Source: UMGS1781 sp045628105 | Lineage (GTDB): Bacteria; Bacillota; Clostridia; TANB77; CAG-508 | NCBI GenBank assembly: GCA_045628105.1 | Contig: JAZQOX010000016.1 | Coordinates: forward strand, 1-64,000 | Length of the DNA: 64,000 bases | Direction: 5' to 3' | Part shown: in pieces, positions 18,035-25,186 of the stretch | Numbering within the stretch: position 1 is the stretch's first letter | How the letters are laid out: the number at the start of each line of letters is the position of its first letter | The notes under the pieces: model-generated | Databases searched by the model: none | The model's input: the letters and a program-made list of their open reading frames with translations, nothing else | Told to the model about the DNA's origin: nothing | Translations under genes and position numbers: made by a program

Positions 18035-20308
18035 ATGGGAAGAAAAACAAAAAAACAACAACAAAGAAATAATTTAGATATACAAGTAGTAGTTTTATTT
18101 ATAATAAGTATAGTGCTAGGAATATTAATATATTGTAAACCAGGAAAAGTAGGGCAAACTCTAATTCCACAAATTGAACATGCTATTGGATGGATACAAT
18201 ATTTAATTCCAGTTGCAATATTTGCAGCTGCTGTTAATCTAGCATGTGAAGAAGATAAAAGAACAATTATAATAAAAGTAATTCAATATTTATGTTTGGT
18301 TGTAGCAGCATCAGTAATTATAACTGTTTTTAACGGAAACACAGGAGTTATTGGATCAGGTTTAACTAATTGGATAGTTGGTCAGGTAGGAAAAGCAAGT
18401 ACGGTTGTAATTTCTTTAGGTGCTATAATATTATTATCTGTATTCATGTTTGGAATTAAACCTGCAGAAAGAGTAAAAGAAATAGTTGAAGAGAGAAAAG
18501 AAAGAACAGAAGAAAAAAGAGAAATGAAAGCTAAGAATATTTCAACTAGAAGCAAGCAAATAGAAATTGAAGAAGTTGAGGAACCACATATATCTGGAAT
18601 AAGAGAAGGAATTGCTAAATTAAAGGAAAAAGAACAAAGTAAGAAACAACTAAAGGAATTAGAAAGGCAGGAAGCTGAAGTTCTTGATAACCAAATTAAT
18701 ATAAAAATGGCAGGAGATAATAATAATGCCGGGGGCTTATTTAAGAAACAAGAAGAAGAAAAGGTTGATAAATCAAAAGAGGTTTTAACATTGGAACATA
18801 CGTTAACTGTTGAAGACCAGAACTATGAATTTCCACCAATTAATTTCTTAAAAGAAGGAATGCAAACAGCAAAAAATAGTAAAAAAGCGATAACAGATAC
18901 AGCAAGTAAACTACAAAGAACATTACATAGCTTTGGAGTTTCAGCAAAAGTTGAAAATGTATCTGTTGGACCAACAATTACTCGTTATGAATTAAAACCA
19001 GCAGAAGGCGTAAGAGTAAGTAAAATTGCAAACTTATCAGATGATATTGCATTAAATCTTGCAGCAGAAAGCATAAGAATAGAAGCTCCAATACCAGGGA
19101 AACAAGCTGTTGGAATAGAAATTCCAAATAAAGAAAAAGATATGGTTGTATTAAGAGATATAATAGACACAGAAAAATTTAAAGAAGCAAAATCAAAACT
19201 TGCATTTGCAGTAGGAAAAGATGCAGCAGGTGAAACAATAATTGCAGATATCGCAAAAATGCCACACGTACTTATTGCAGGTAGTACTGGATCAGGAAAG
19301 AGTGTTTGTATAAACACATTAATTACAAGTATTATATATAAAGCGAAACCAAGTGAAGTAAAACTTCTAATGGTTGACCCCAAAGTAGTTGAGCTATCTG
19401 TTTACAATGGAATACCACATTTACTTATTCCAGTAGTAACAGATCCAAAAAAAGCAGCAGGAGCTTTAGCATGGGCTGTACAAGAAATGGTAAACAGATA
19501 TCATTTATTTGCAGAAAAAAATGTAAGAGATATAACAGGATATAACGAAGCACTAGAAAAAGAAGGAATAGAAGAAAAATTACCACAAATAGTAATAATT
19601 ATAGATGAGCTTGCAGATTTAATGATGGTAGCAGCAAAAGATGTTGAAGATGCAATTTGTAGATTAGCACAGATGGCAAGAGCCGCAGGAATGCATTTGG
19701 TTATTGCAACACAAAGACCATCAGTAGATGTAATCACAGGTGTTATTAAAGCAAACATTGCAAGTAGAATAGCTTTTGCAGTTACATCAGGTGTTGACTC
19801 AAGAACAATACTTGATTCAGTAGGTGCTGAAAAGTTATTGGGAAAAGGGGATATGTTATTTTATCCATCAGGAACAATAAAACCACAGAGAATTCAAGGA
19901 GCATTTATATCAGACCAAGAAGTTGAAAAAATAGTTACTTTCCTAAAAAACAACGGAGGACCAACATACAGTGATGATATATTAGAAAAGATAGAAAAGG
20001 CAAATGCAACAGATCAAGAAATGGATAATGATGATGAAGACGAAACAGACGAATTTTTAATGGATGCAATAGATATGGCGGTTAACATGGGACAAATTTC
20101 AGCATCAGGATTACAAAGAAGATTTAAAATTGGGTATACAAGAGCAGGAAGAATAATTGACCAAATGGAAGCTAGAGGAATAATTTCTGGATATGAAGGA
20201 AGCAAGCCAAGAAAAACATTAATAACTGAAGAAAGATGGCAAGAATTAAAAATGGCAAGACCACCACAGGAAAGTGAAGGAACAGAAACTGAAGAAGTAG
20301 AAAATTAA
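18035..20308 (+). CDS. ftsK: DNA translocase FtsK/SpoIIIE
   Basis: Hexameric ATP-driven pump that moves chromosomal DNA through the division or sporulation septum. 757 aa. Four membrane segments in residues 18-150, then a charged linker, then the motor: beta-hairpin domain (VGPTITRYELKPAEGVRVSKIANL), Walker A AGSTGSGKSV near 415, Walker B VIIIDELADLMM, and a C-terminal winged-helix gamma domain (LQRRFKIGYTRAGRIIDQME) that reads KOPS/SRS sites. AAGAGG precedes the ATG. The sequence alone does not distinguish vegetative FtsK from SpoIIIE. Confidence 0.96.
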   Translation: MGRKTKKQQQRNNLDIQVVVLFIISIVLGILIYCKPGKVGQTLIPQIEHAIGWIQYLIPVAIFAAAVNLACEEDKRTIIIKVIQYLCLVVAASVIITVFNGNTGVIGSGLTNWIVGQVGKASTVVISLGAIILLSVFMFGIKPAERVKEIVEERKERTEEKREMKAKNISTRSKQIEIEEVEEPHISGIREGIAKLKEKEQSKKQLKELERQEAEVLDNQINIKMAGDNNNAGGLFKKQEEEKVDKSKEVLTLEHTLTVEDQNYEFPPINFLKEGMQTAKNSKKAITDTASKLQRTLHSFGVSAKVENVSVGPTITRYELKPAEGVRVSKIANLSDDIALNLAAESIRIEAPIPGKQAVGIEIPNKEKDMVVLRDIIDTEKFKEAKSKLAFAVGKDAAGETIIADIAKMPHVLIAGSTGSGKSVCINTLITSIIYKAKPSEVKLLMVDPKVVELSVYNGIPHLLIPVVTDPKKAAGALAWAVQEMVNRYHLFAEKNVRDITGYNEALEKEGIEEKLPQIVIIIDELADLMMVAAKDVEDAICRLAQMARAAGMHLVIATQRPSVDVITGVIKANIASRIAFAVTSGVDSRTILDSVGAEKLLGKGDMLFYPSGTIKPQRIQGAFISDQEVEKIVTFLKNNGGPTYSDDILEKIEKANATDQEMDNDDEDETDEFLMDAIDMAVNMGQISASGLQRRFKIGYTRAGRIIDQMEARGIISGYEGSKPRKTLITEERWQELKMARPPQESEGTETEEVEN

Positions 20309-20313
20309 AAAAA

Positions 20314-20375
20314 TCTCAATTGGGGACGTATTTAAATTGAGAAAAAAATCCCAATTTAAGTACGTCCCCAATTGG
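20314..20375. repeat. Paired palindromic repeats (GGGAC family), copies 2a and 2b
   Basis: Two head-to-head units: tctcaattggggacgtattt... (20314-20342) and its near reverse complement ...aagtacgtccccaatt (20349-20375). Together they can form one long hairpin between ftsK and mtaB. Confidence 0.75.
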
Positions 20376-20391
20376 AAAAAGGAGTAAAGAA

Positions 20392-21687
20392 ATGAAGAAG
20401 AAAGTAGCTTTTTATACATTAGGATGCAAAGTAAATCAATATGAAACAAATGCAATAGCTCAGAAATTTATAGAAAATAATTATGAGGTTGTGGCCTTTG
20501 AAACAGAGTCAGATGTATATATAATAAATACTTGCACAGTCACAAGTGTTGCAGATAAAAAATCTAGACAGATTATAAGACAAGCAAAAAAACAAAATCC
20601 TGAAGCAATTGTTGTAGCAACAGGATGCTACGCACAAGTAGGGAAGGAAGAATTAGAAAAAATAGAAGAACTAGATATAATAGTTGGAAATACAGATAAA
20701 AATAATATTGTAAAAATTGTAGAAGAATTTTCTAATGGAAAAGAAACCATGGTTGGAAAAATTGAAGAAGAAAAAGAATTTCTGGATTTTGGAGAAATAA
20801 CATATACAGAAAAAACGAGAGCAGTTATAAAAGTACAGGATGGATGCAATAATTTTTGTTCATATTGTTTAATACCATATGCAAAGGGAAGAGTAAGAAG
20901 TAGAAAACCTGAAAGTGTAATAAAAGAGATAAGAAAAATTGTTTTATTAGGAATTAAAGAAGTTGTAATAACAGGAATACATGTAGCTTCATATGGAAAA
21001 GATTTTGATAATGGATATAGATTAATAGACTTGTTAGAAGAAATAAATGAAATAGAAGGACTAAAAAGAATAAGATTGGGGTCATTAGAACCTAATTTAA
21101 TAACAGAAGAATTTGTTCAAAGATTGGGAAAAGTAGATAAAATATGTGATCATTTTCACTTATCTTTGCAAAGTGGATGCGATGAGACTTTAAAAAGAAT
21201 GAATAGAAAATATACAACAGCAGAATTCAAACATGGTACAGAACTTTTAAGAAAAAAATTCCCAAATGTTGCATTAACAACGGATATAATAGTAGGGTTT
21301 CCAGGAGAAACCGAAGAGGAATTTGCAAAAACATATGAATTCTTAAAAGAAATAAAATTTAGCAAGATGCATATATTTAAATATTCACCAAGAAAAGGAA
21401 CAGTCGCGGCAAAAATGCAAAATCAAATTAACCCAGAAATAAAGGAAATAAGAAGCAATAAATTAATTGAACTTTCAAATAAAAATGAAATTGAATTCCT
21501 TGAAAAATATATAGGAAAAAATCTAGAGGTACTATTTGAAACCAAAACGAAAAACAACTGTACTGAAGGACATACAACAAACTACATAACAGTATTAGCA
21601 GAAGGAGAAAAAAATGAAAATACAATTGCAAATGTCAAAATTGAGGAAAGAATAGGACTTGAATTAAAAGGAAAAAGTATCAACTAA
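20392..21687 (+). CDS. mtaB: tRNA t6A37 methylthiotransferase MtaB
   Basis: Radical SAM enzyme that converts t6A37 to ms2t6A37 in ANN-decoding tRNAs. 431 aa. N-terminal UPF0004 domain with YTLGCKVNQYETNA and further Cys at CTVTS and TGCYAQ (auxiliary cluster), radical SAM motif CNNFCSYCLIPYAKGR near residue 148, and a short TRAM-like C terminus. GGAG precedes the ATG. The full cysteine set makes it an active enzyme on paper. Confidence 0.93.
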   Translation: MKKKVAFYTLGCKVNQYETNAIAQKFIENNYEVVAFETESDVYIINTCTVTSVADKKSRQIIRQAKKQNPEAIVVATGCYAQVGKEELEKIEELDIIVGNTDKNNIVKIVEEFSNGKETMVGKIEEEKEFLDFGEITYTEKTRAVIKVQDGCNNFCSYCLIPYAKGRVRSRKPESVIKEIRKIVLLGIKEVVITGIHVASYGKDFDNGYRLIDLLEEINEIEGLKRIRLGSLEPNLITEEFVQRLGKVDKICDHFHLSLQSGCDETLKRMNRKYTTAEFKHGTELLRKKFPNVALTTDIIVGFPGETEEEFAKTYEFLKEIKFSKMHIFKYSPRKGTVAAKMQNQINPEIKEIRSNKLIELSNKNEIEFLEKYIGKNLEVLFETKTKNNCTEGHTTNYITVLAEGEKNENTIANVKIEERIGLELKGKSIN

Positions 21688-21748
21688 AATATTACAAAAT
21701 TGTAATATTCATGTAATAAAAATGATATATTTTTATTTAGAAAAATAC

Positions 21749-21777
21749 TTGATTAATCTAATAAAATGTAGTATAAA
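21749..21777 (+). promoter_or_regulatory. Promoter of the 113-aa gene
   Basis: TTGATT, 17-nt spacer, TATAAA. Confidence 0.55.
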
Positions 21778-21849
21778 ATAAAAGTAAGATGAAGAGATTA
21801 AATTACTAAAGAAAAAAATCTCAAATACTTTAAGAAGGGGGAAAAAATA

Positions 21850-22191
21850 ATGAGTGAAGTATCAAAATTTATTCCAATGGATGAATATAGTGAAAGTGTT
21901 GAGAGCGGAGCAACAGATACTGGAATTGAAGAGGTAGCAGCAGGTAATGTAGGAGCAAGTAATTCTTCTTTTAAAGTATGCGGATCAAGCAAAAATTTAC
22001 CAGCTCAAAAAACATCATTATGGGCTAAATTAAAGGGAATATTAACATATGAAATTAAAGTAGAATTAACACCTCATCAACAAAAAATTGAAGATGAGAT
22101 AAATGAATTCTTACATCAAGAAGTTACATGGCAAAGCTTTAAAAACTTCTTATTTCAAGATGTTACATTTGGAAAGAAGAAAAATGCGTAA
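21850..22191 (+). CDS. Conserved-looking small protein, function unknown
   Basis: 113 aa. N-terminal half is low-complexity Ser/Gly/Ala; C-terminal half (about residues 58-108) is denser, with KVELTPHQQKIEDEINEFLH and a repeated W/F-rich pattern (VTWQSFKNFLFQDVTFGKKK) suggesting a small amphipathic domain. No signal peptide. AAGGGGG precedes the ATG; own promoter and terminator. I do not recognise the family. Lies directly upstream of ssrA. Confidence 0.75.
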   Translation: MSEVSKFIPMDEYSESVESGATDTGIEEVAAGNVGASNSSFKVCGSSKNLPAQKTSLWAKLKGILTYEIKVELTPHQQKIEDEINEFLHQEVTWQSFKNFLFQDVTFGKKKNA

Positions 22192-22200
22192 TAGTTATAG

Positions 22201-22224
22201 AAGAGAACTTTTTAGTTCTCTTTT
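22201..22224 (+). terminator. Terminator
   Basis: agagaac / gttctct stem followed by TTTT, between the 113-aa gene and ssrA. Confidence 0.75.
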
Positions 22225-22225
22225 A

Positions 22226-22254
22226 TTGTATTTATAATAAAAGCGTAGTATAAT
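22226..22254 (+). promoter_or_regulatory. Promoter of ssrA
   Basis: TTGTAT, 17-nt spacer, perfect TATAAT; mature tmRNA begins 11 nt later. Confidence 0.75.
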
Positions 22255-22264
22255 AAAAAAGTAC

Positions 22265-22620
22265 GGGGATGTATTTTGGCTTCGACGGTATTTTTGAAGT
22301 ATAAATAGCGAGTAGTGGATGGTCGCTTTGGCCACTATAAAAAAGCGAAATTAAAATTAAACGCTGATCAAGAATTAGCATACGCTGCCTAAGTTGCAAC
22401 GTCGTTCTCTTGCATAGCCTACTGATGCAAACAGGGCGTCGACTAAAGTAGGAAACAAAGTTATTTCTTTCCTTGGGAATAATGGGTAAAAAAAGGATAC
22501 CAAAACTTCAAGCGTGTTTGTTTGCAAGAAATTGCGGGAAACTTTAATAATAAACTACACTCGTAGAGGTTTATACGGATAGAATATTGGACGAGGGTTC
22601 GACTCCCTCCATCTCCACCA
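22265..22620 (+). ncRNA. ssrA: Transfer-messenger RNA (tmRNA)
   Basis: Rescues stalled ribosomes and tags their products. The 5' end GGGGATG pairs with CATCTCC next to the encoded CCA, and the hallmark TTTGGCTTCGACGG follows the 5' end. The T arm GGGTTCGACTCCC and acceptor close the molecule. The tag reading frame runs from the GCG resume codon at 22345 to TAA at 22390 and gives AKLKLNADQELAYAA, a normal tag ending in a hydrophobic-Ala-Ala degron. Confidence 0.96.
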
Positions 22621-22672
22621 AATTTTAAAATGTCACAGCAAAGCTGTGGCATTTAAAATTTGCACGAAAAAA
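22621..22672 (+). terminator. Hairpin directly after tmRNA
   Basis: cacagc / gctgtg stem followed by an A/T-rich stretch; its right half (gctgtggcatttt...) recurs at 22911. Likely 3' end signal of tmRNA. Confidence 0.55.
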
Positions 22673-22795
22673 GGAGGGAGTCGAAAAGGAGGGTGCCAAG
22701 TTTCGAGCAGGTTAAGGCCTGCCGAAACGCAGGCAAAAGATGTCCGGTGGACATCTTTTCCGACGCGAGGACGACTGGCCCCTCCATCTCCACCA
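22673..22795 (+). repeat. Structured GC-rich element 3' of tmRNA (copy A)
   Basis: Begins with GGAGGGAGTCGAA, the exact reverse complement of the tmRNA T arm/acceptor (TTCGACTCCCTCC), and ends with a 16-nt direct copy of the tmRNA 3' end including CCA. Between them are two hairpins: GTTTCGAGCAGG/CCTGCCGAAAC (22700-22728) and AAAAGATGTCC-ggt-GGACATCTTTT (22735-22759), then CCGACGCG. The same architecture, with compensatory changes, occurs next to tRNA-Gln at 41867-41990. Far richer in GC than the surroundings. No coding frame here is credible. Confidence 0.75.
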
Positions 22796-22943
22796 CGTCG
22801 CAACCGACCATTAGGTCGTTGCTCCTCTTTCGAAAAAAGTATCGCTCTGTTTGGCTAATTCCTTGCAAGCGCGGAATTAACGCCGAACTATCGCTAACTA
22901 CTTTTTTCGATGCTGTGGCATTTTAAATTTGTACGAAAAAAAA
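22796..22943. other. Further inverted-repeat structure, no gene
   Basis: Contains the hairpin gcaaccgaccattaggtcgttgc, then a closing inverted repeat tcgaaaaaagta / tacttttttcga around an inner ggctaattcc/ggaattaacgcc hairpin. It ends with a second copy of the sequence following the tmRNA hairpin (22911-22943). No gene is visible. Confidence 0.5.
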
Positions 22944-23040
22944 GGAGGGAGTCGAAAAAGGTGAGCGACTGAGCATGAATATATGTTGCTTCGCCGTTTA
23001 CCTTGCTGAAATGAAATGGAGGCTTTTTCGAACAGGTACA
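22944..23040. repeat. Second GGAGGGAGTCGAA copy with a different hairpin core
   Basis: Repeats the first 13 nt of copy A exactly (22944-22956), then a long imperfect hairpin (ggtgagcgactgagcat with atgttgcttcgccgtttacc). Lies between convergent ssrA and tRNA-Met. Confidence 0.5.
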
Positions 23041-23060
23041 TTCATTAAAAAGCAAAAAAA

Positions 23061-23086
23061 GAACTCACGAAAAAGTGAGTTCTTTT
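23061..23086. terminator. Bidirectional terminator
   Basis: gaactcac / gtgagttc stem with A and T runs on either side; serves tRNA-Met on the minus strand. Confidence 0.8.
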
Positions 23087-23163
23087 TGGTAGCGAGAGGT
23101 GGATTCGAACCGCCGACCTGTCGGGTATGAACCGAATGCTCTAGCCAACTGAGCTATCTCGCC
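23087..23163 (-). tRNA. tRNA-Met (CAU), elongator type
   Basis: Cloverleaf with CCA encoded, G1.U72, D arm GCTC/GAGC, anticodon loop TTCATAC. The loop GGTTCATACCC matches clostridial elongator tRNA-Met. The T stem GGCGG/CCACC has a C.A mismatch at 51-63. Confidence 0.9.
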
Positions 23164-23221
23164 ATGAACTATTCTATTATACAGAGTTTTACCCTATTTG
23201 TCAAGTGAAATAACAAAAAAA

Positions 23222-23377
23222 TTATTTTTTATTGTTAACTTCTGGAATAATAATATTTTTTTTATCTTCTTTTGGGTTTGGTTTAACATCATTTAAATGT
23301 TCATATACAGGAGAAATATCTAAATCTTTACCATTATCATCTACAATAACTTCAATATCATTCTTTTTTTCTTCCAT
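23222..23377 (-). CDS. Small acidic protein, function unknown
   Basis: 51 aa, charged and without hydrophobic segments (MEEKKNDIEVIVDDNGKD...). Start at 23377 chosen because AAGGTGAT lies 6-7 nt upstream; the longer ORF to 23428 lacks a ribosome site. No recognisable domain. Confidence 0.6.
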   Translation of the reverse strand: MEEKKNDIEVIVDDNGKDLDISPVYEHLNDVKPNPKEDKKNIIIPEVNNKK

Positions 23378-23474
23378 AAATATCACCTTGAGAAGATAAT
23401 AGCATAAATGTAAAAGAATGTCAAACAAAAATATGTAATTTCCAAAAACATATTAAAGTCCGCCCAATCTCGTC

Positions 23475-23582
23475 GGAGTTATATATTGTTTGTTCTCAAG
23501 AAAAAATCGAAATGGCTGTCGAGGGTAATCCGTAAGCCGTTGGCTCTTCGATTATTTTTTTTCGAAAAAAATATATAACTCC
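23475..23582. repeat. Hairpin island bounded by a 13-bp perfect inverted repeat
   Basis: ggagttatatatt (23475-23487) and aatatataactcc (23570-23582) enclose an inner hairpin beginning atcgaaatggct and ending ttcgat. No coding sequence. Similar in layout, not in sequence, to the islands after tmRNA. Confidence 0.6.
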
Positions 23583-23642
23583 TGCGTTGAGCTACTTTTA
23601 ATCATTTATTGTACAAGAAATAATAGTAGTAAAATTAATTAT

Positions 23643-23810
23643 TTATTTTATGTGTTCATAGCTTCCACACATTGATTCATCTTCTGGATTTCCATTATTA
23701 CAATTCTTGCAAGGTTCAACAATAATACCATCTAACTCGCAAAGATGACGATTAGTATTATTAAAAGCACAACTATTAACATTACAATTTATTTTTTGAT
23801 TTTTGTCCAT
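23643..23810 (-). CDS. DUF1540 protein, cysteine-rich
   Basis: 55 aa. Contains INCNVNSCAFNN, HLCELDGIIVEPCKNC and SMCGSYE: the spaced cysteines of DUF1540, a small putative metal-binding domain common in Clostridia and often spore or stress associated; its function is unknown. AAGGAGG precedes the ATG by 6 nt. Sits upstream of, and on the same strand as, no other close gene; the peroxiredoxin gene lies further upstream on the same strand. Confidence 0.85.
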   Translation of the reverse strand: MDKNQKINCNVNSCAFNNTNRHLCELDGIIVEPCKNCNNGNPEDESMCGSYEHIK

Positions 23811-23864
23811 AAATATCCTCCTTTTTTAAAAATCTCTTTTTATTATGGCTATTTTTTATAAAAA

Positions 23865-24581
23865 TTATTTTCCAATTTTTTCATTCAAAGTTTTATTTTT
23901 ATCAATTTGTTTATTACATTTCTCTTCAGATTTTTTAAAACTCAAATACCAACCAACACCATTATGCTTTTCTTGAATTTCGGAAACCCTTTCTTGTAAG
24001 CCCTTAAACGTAGTAGGAGAAGGATTAATAATAGGTTCTCCAGGAACCCAATTTGCCGGAATAGAAGCATTATTACAATCAGCAGTTTGAAGAGCCTCAA
24101 CAACCCTAATTATTTCAGGAATCCACCTACCAACATTTAATGGATAAATAAATATTGTTCTAACAATGCCCTTGTCATCTATAATAAAAACATTGCGAAC
24201 AGTTTCTGTTGTACTAACAGTGCTAGAAATCATTCCATATTTTCTAGCAATTTCTCCACTTCTATCTGCAATAACAGGAAAAGGAACTTCAACATTAGTT
24301 TTTAGTAAAATATCATAAAGCCAAGCAAGATGAGAAGGATTACTATCAATGCTTAAACCAATTAATTGAGTATTTAAATTTTGAAAATATGTATTAGCTT
24401 TAGAAAAGGCTATAAATTCAGTAGTACATACGGGAGTGAAATCTCCAGGGTGAGAAAAGAGAACAACCCATTTTCCTTTATAATCATTTAAAGTTATTTT
24501 TCCTTGAGTTGAAATTGCTTCAAAATCGGGTGCATATTGACCAATTTTAACAATTCCATTCATCATAATTTCGTAATCCAT
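23865..24581 (-). CDS. Peroxiredoxin, Prx6/archaeal 2-Cys type
   Basis: Thiol peroxidase that reduces H2O2 and alkyl hydroperoxides, useful to an oxygen-sensitive anaerobe. 238 aa. Peroxidatic cysteine in HPGDFTPVCTTEF near residue 52; Arg in the active site region (VIADRSGEIARKYG). The long C-terminal domain with NWVPGEP and a Cys near residue 225 is typical of the Prx6-like clade. AGGAGG precedes the ATG. Confidence 0.93.
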   Translation of the reverse strand: MDYEIMMNGIVKIGQYAPDFEAISTQGKITLNDYKGKWVVLFSHPGDFTPVCTTEFIAFSKANTYFQNLNTQLIGLSIDSNPSHLAWLYDILLKTNVEVPFPVIADRSGEIARKYGMISSTVSTTETVRNVFIIDDKGIVRTIFIYPLNVGRWIPEIIRVVEALQTADCNNASIPANWVPGEPIINPSPTTFKGLQERVSEIQEKHNGVGWYLSFKKSEEKCNKQIDKNKTLNEKIGK

Positions 24582-24700
24582 AAAAACCTCCTACACAATT
24601 TTTGTATATGTTATGCTTAAAGAATTTAAAGTGTGAAAAAAATTATAAAAAATGCAACTTTTTTGTAACTTATATGGTATTATAGGTGTAGGTGATAAAG

Positions 24701-25186
24701 ATGGTGTATTTTAACAATAATCAGGGTATTGAAGAAACAATTAGAAACTACTCAAATATGGTGTATAGATTAGCTTTAGCAAGAACACGAAATATAGATA
24801 TTGCAGAAGATGTATACCAGGATGTATTTTTAAGGCTAGCTAGAAAAAATCCAAAATTTGAAAATGAAGAACATGCAAAAGCATGGTTAATTAAAGTTAC
24901 AATTAATTGTAGTAAAAATATAATGAATTCAGGATTTGAAAAACATAGGGCAGAGCTTGAAGAAAATTTAAAATTTGAAACACCAGAAAGACATTCAATA
25001 TATTATGCAATTTTAGAATTACCAACAAAATATAGAACAGTAATACATCTTTACTACTACGAAGGGTACAGTATAAAAGAAATTAGCAAAATCTTAAAAA
25101 AGACAGAAAATACTGTTAAATCTCAATTATCTAGAGCAAGAATGAAACTAGAAAAAATAATAAAAGGAGGTTTGGGAGATGAGTAA
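24701..25186 (+). CDS. ECF-type RNA polymerase sigma factor
   Basis: 161 aa. Region 2 (YRLALARTRNIDIAEDVYQDVFLRLAR) and region 4 (YYEGYSIKEISKILKKTENTVKSQLSRARMKL) of the extracytoplasmic-function sigma family; no region 1 or 3. ATG at 24701 is preferred over a GTG at 24692 because AGGTG is placed correctly for it. Overlaps the next gene by 8 nt, so the two are translationally coupled; the partner is probably its membrane-anchored regulator or target. Confidence 0.9.
   Translation: MVYFNNNQGIEETIRNYSNMVYRLALARTRNIDIAEDVYQDVFLRLARKNPKFENEEHAKAWLIKVTINCSKNIMNSGFEKHRAELEENLKFETPERHSIYYAILELPTKYRTVIHLYYYEGYSIKEISKILKKTENTVKSQLSRARMKLEKIIKGGLGDE

Noticed and set aside
22646..22926. Three overlapping ORFs in the GC-rich stretch after tmRNA
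   Set aside because: The sequence is explained by hairpins and tRNA-end copies; the ORFs have no ribosome sites and translate repeat arms.
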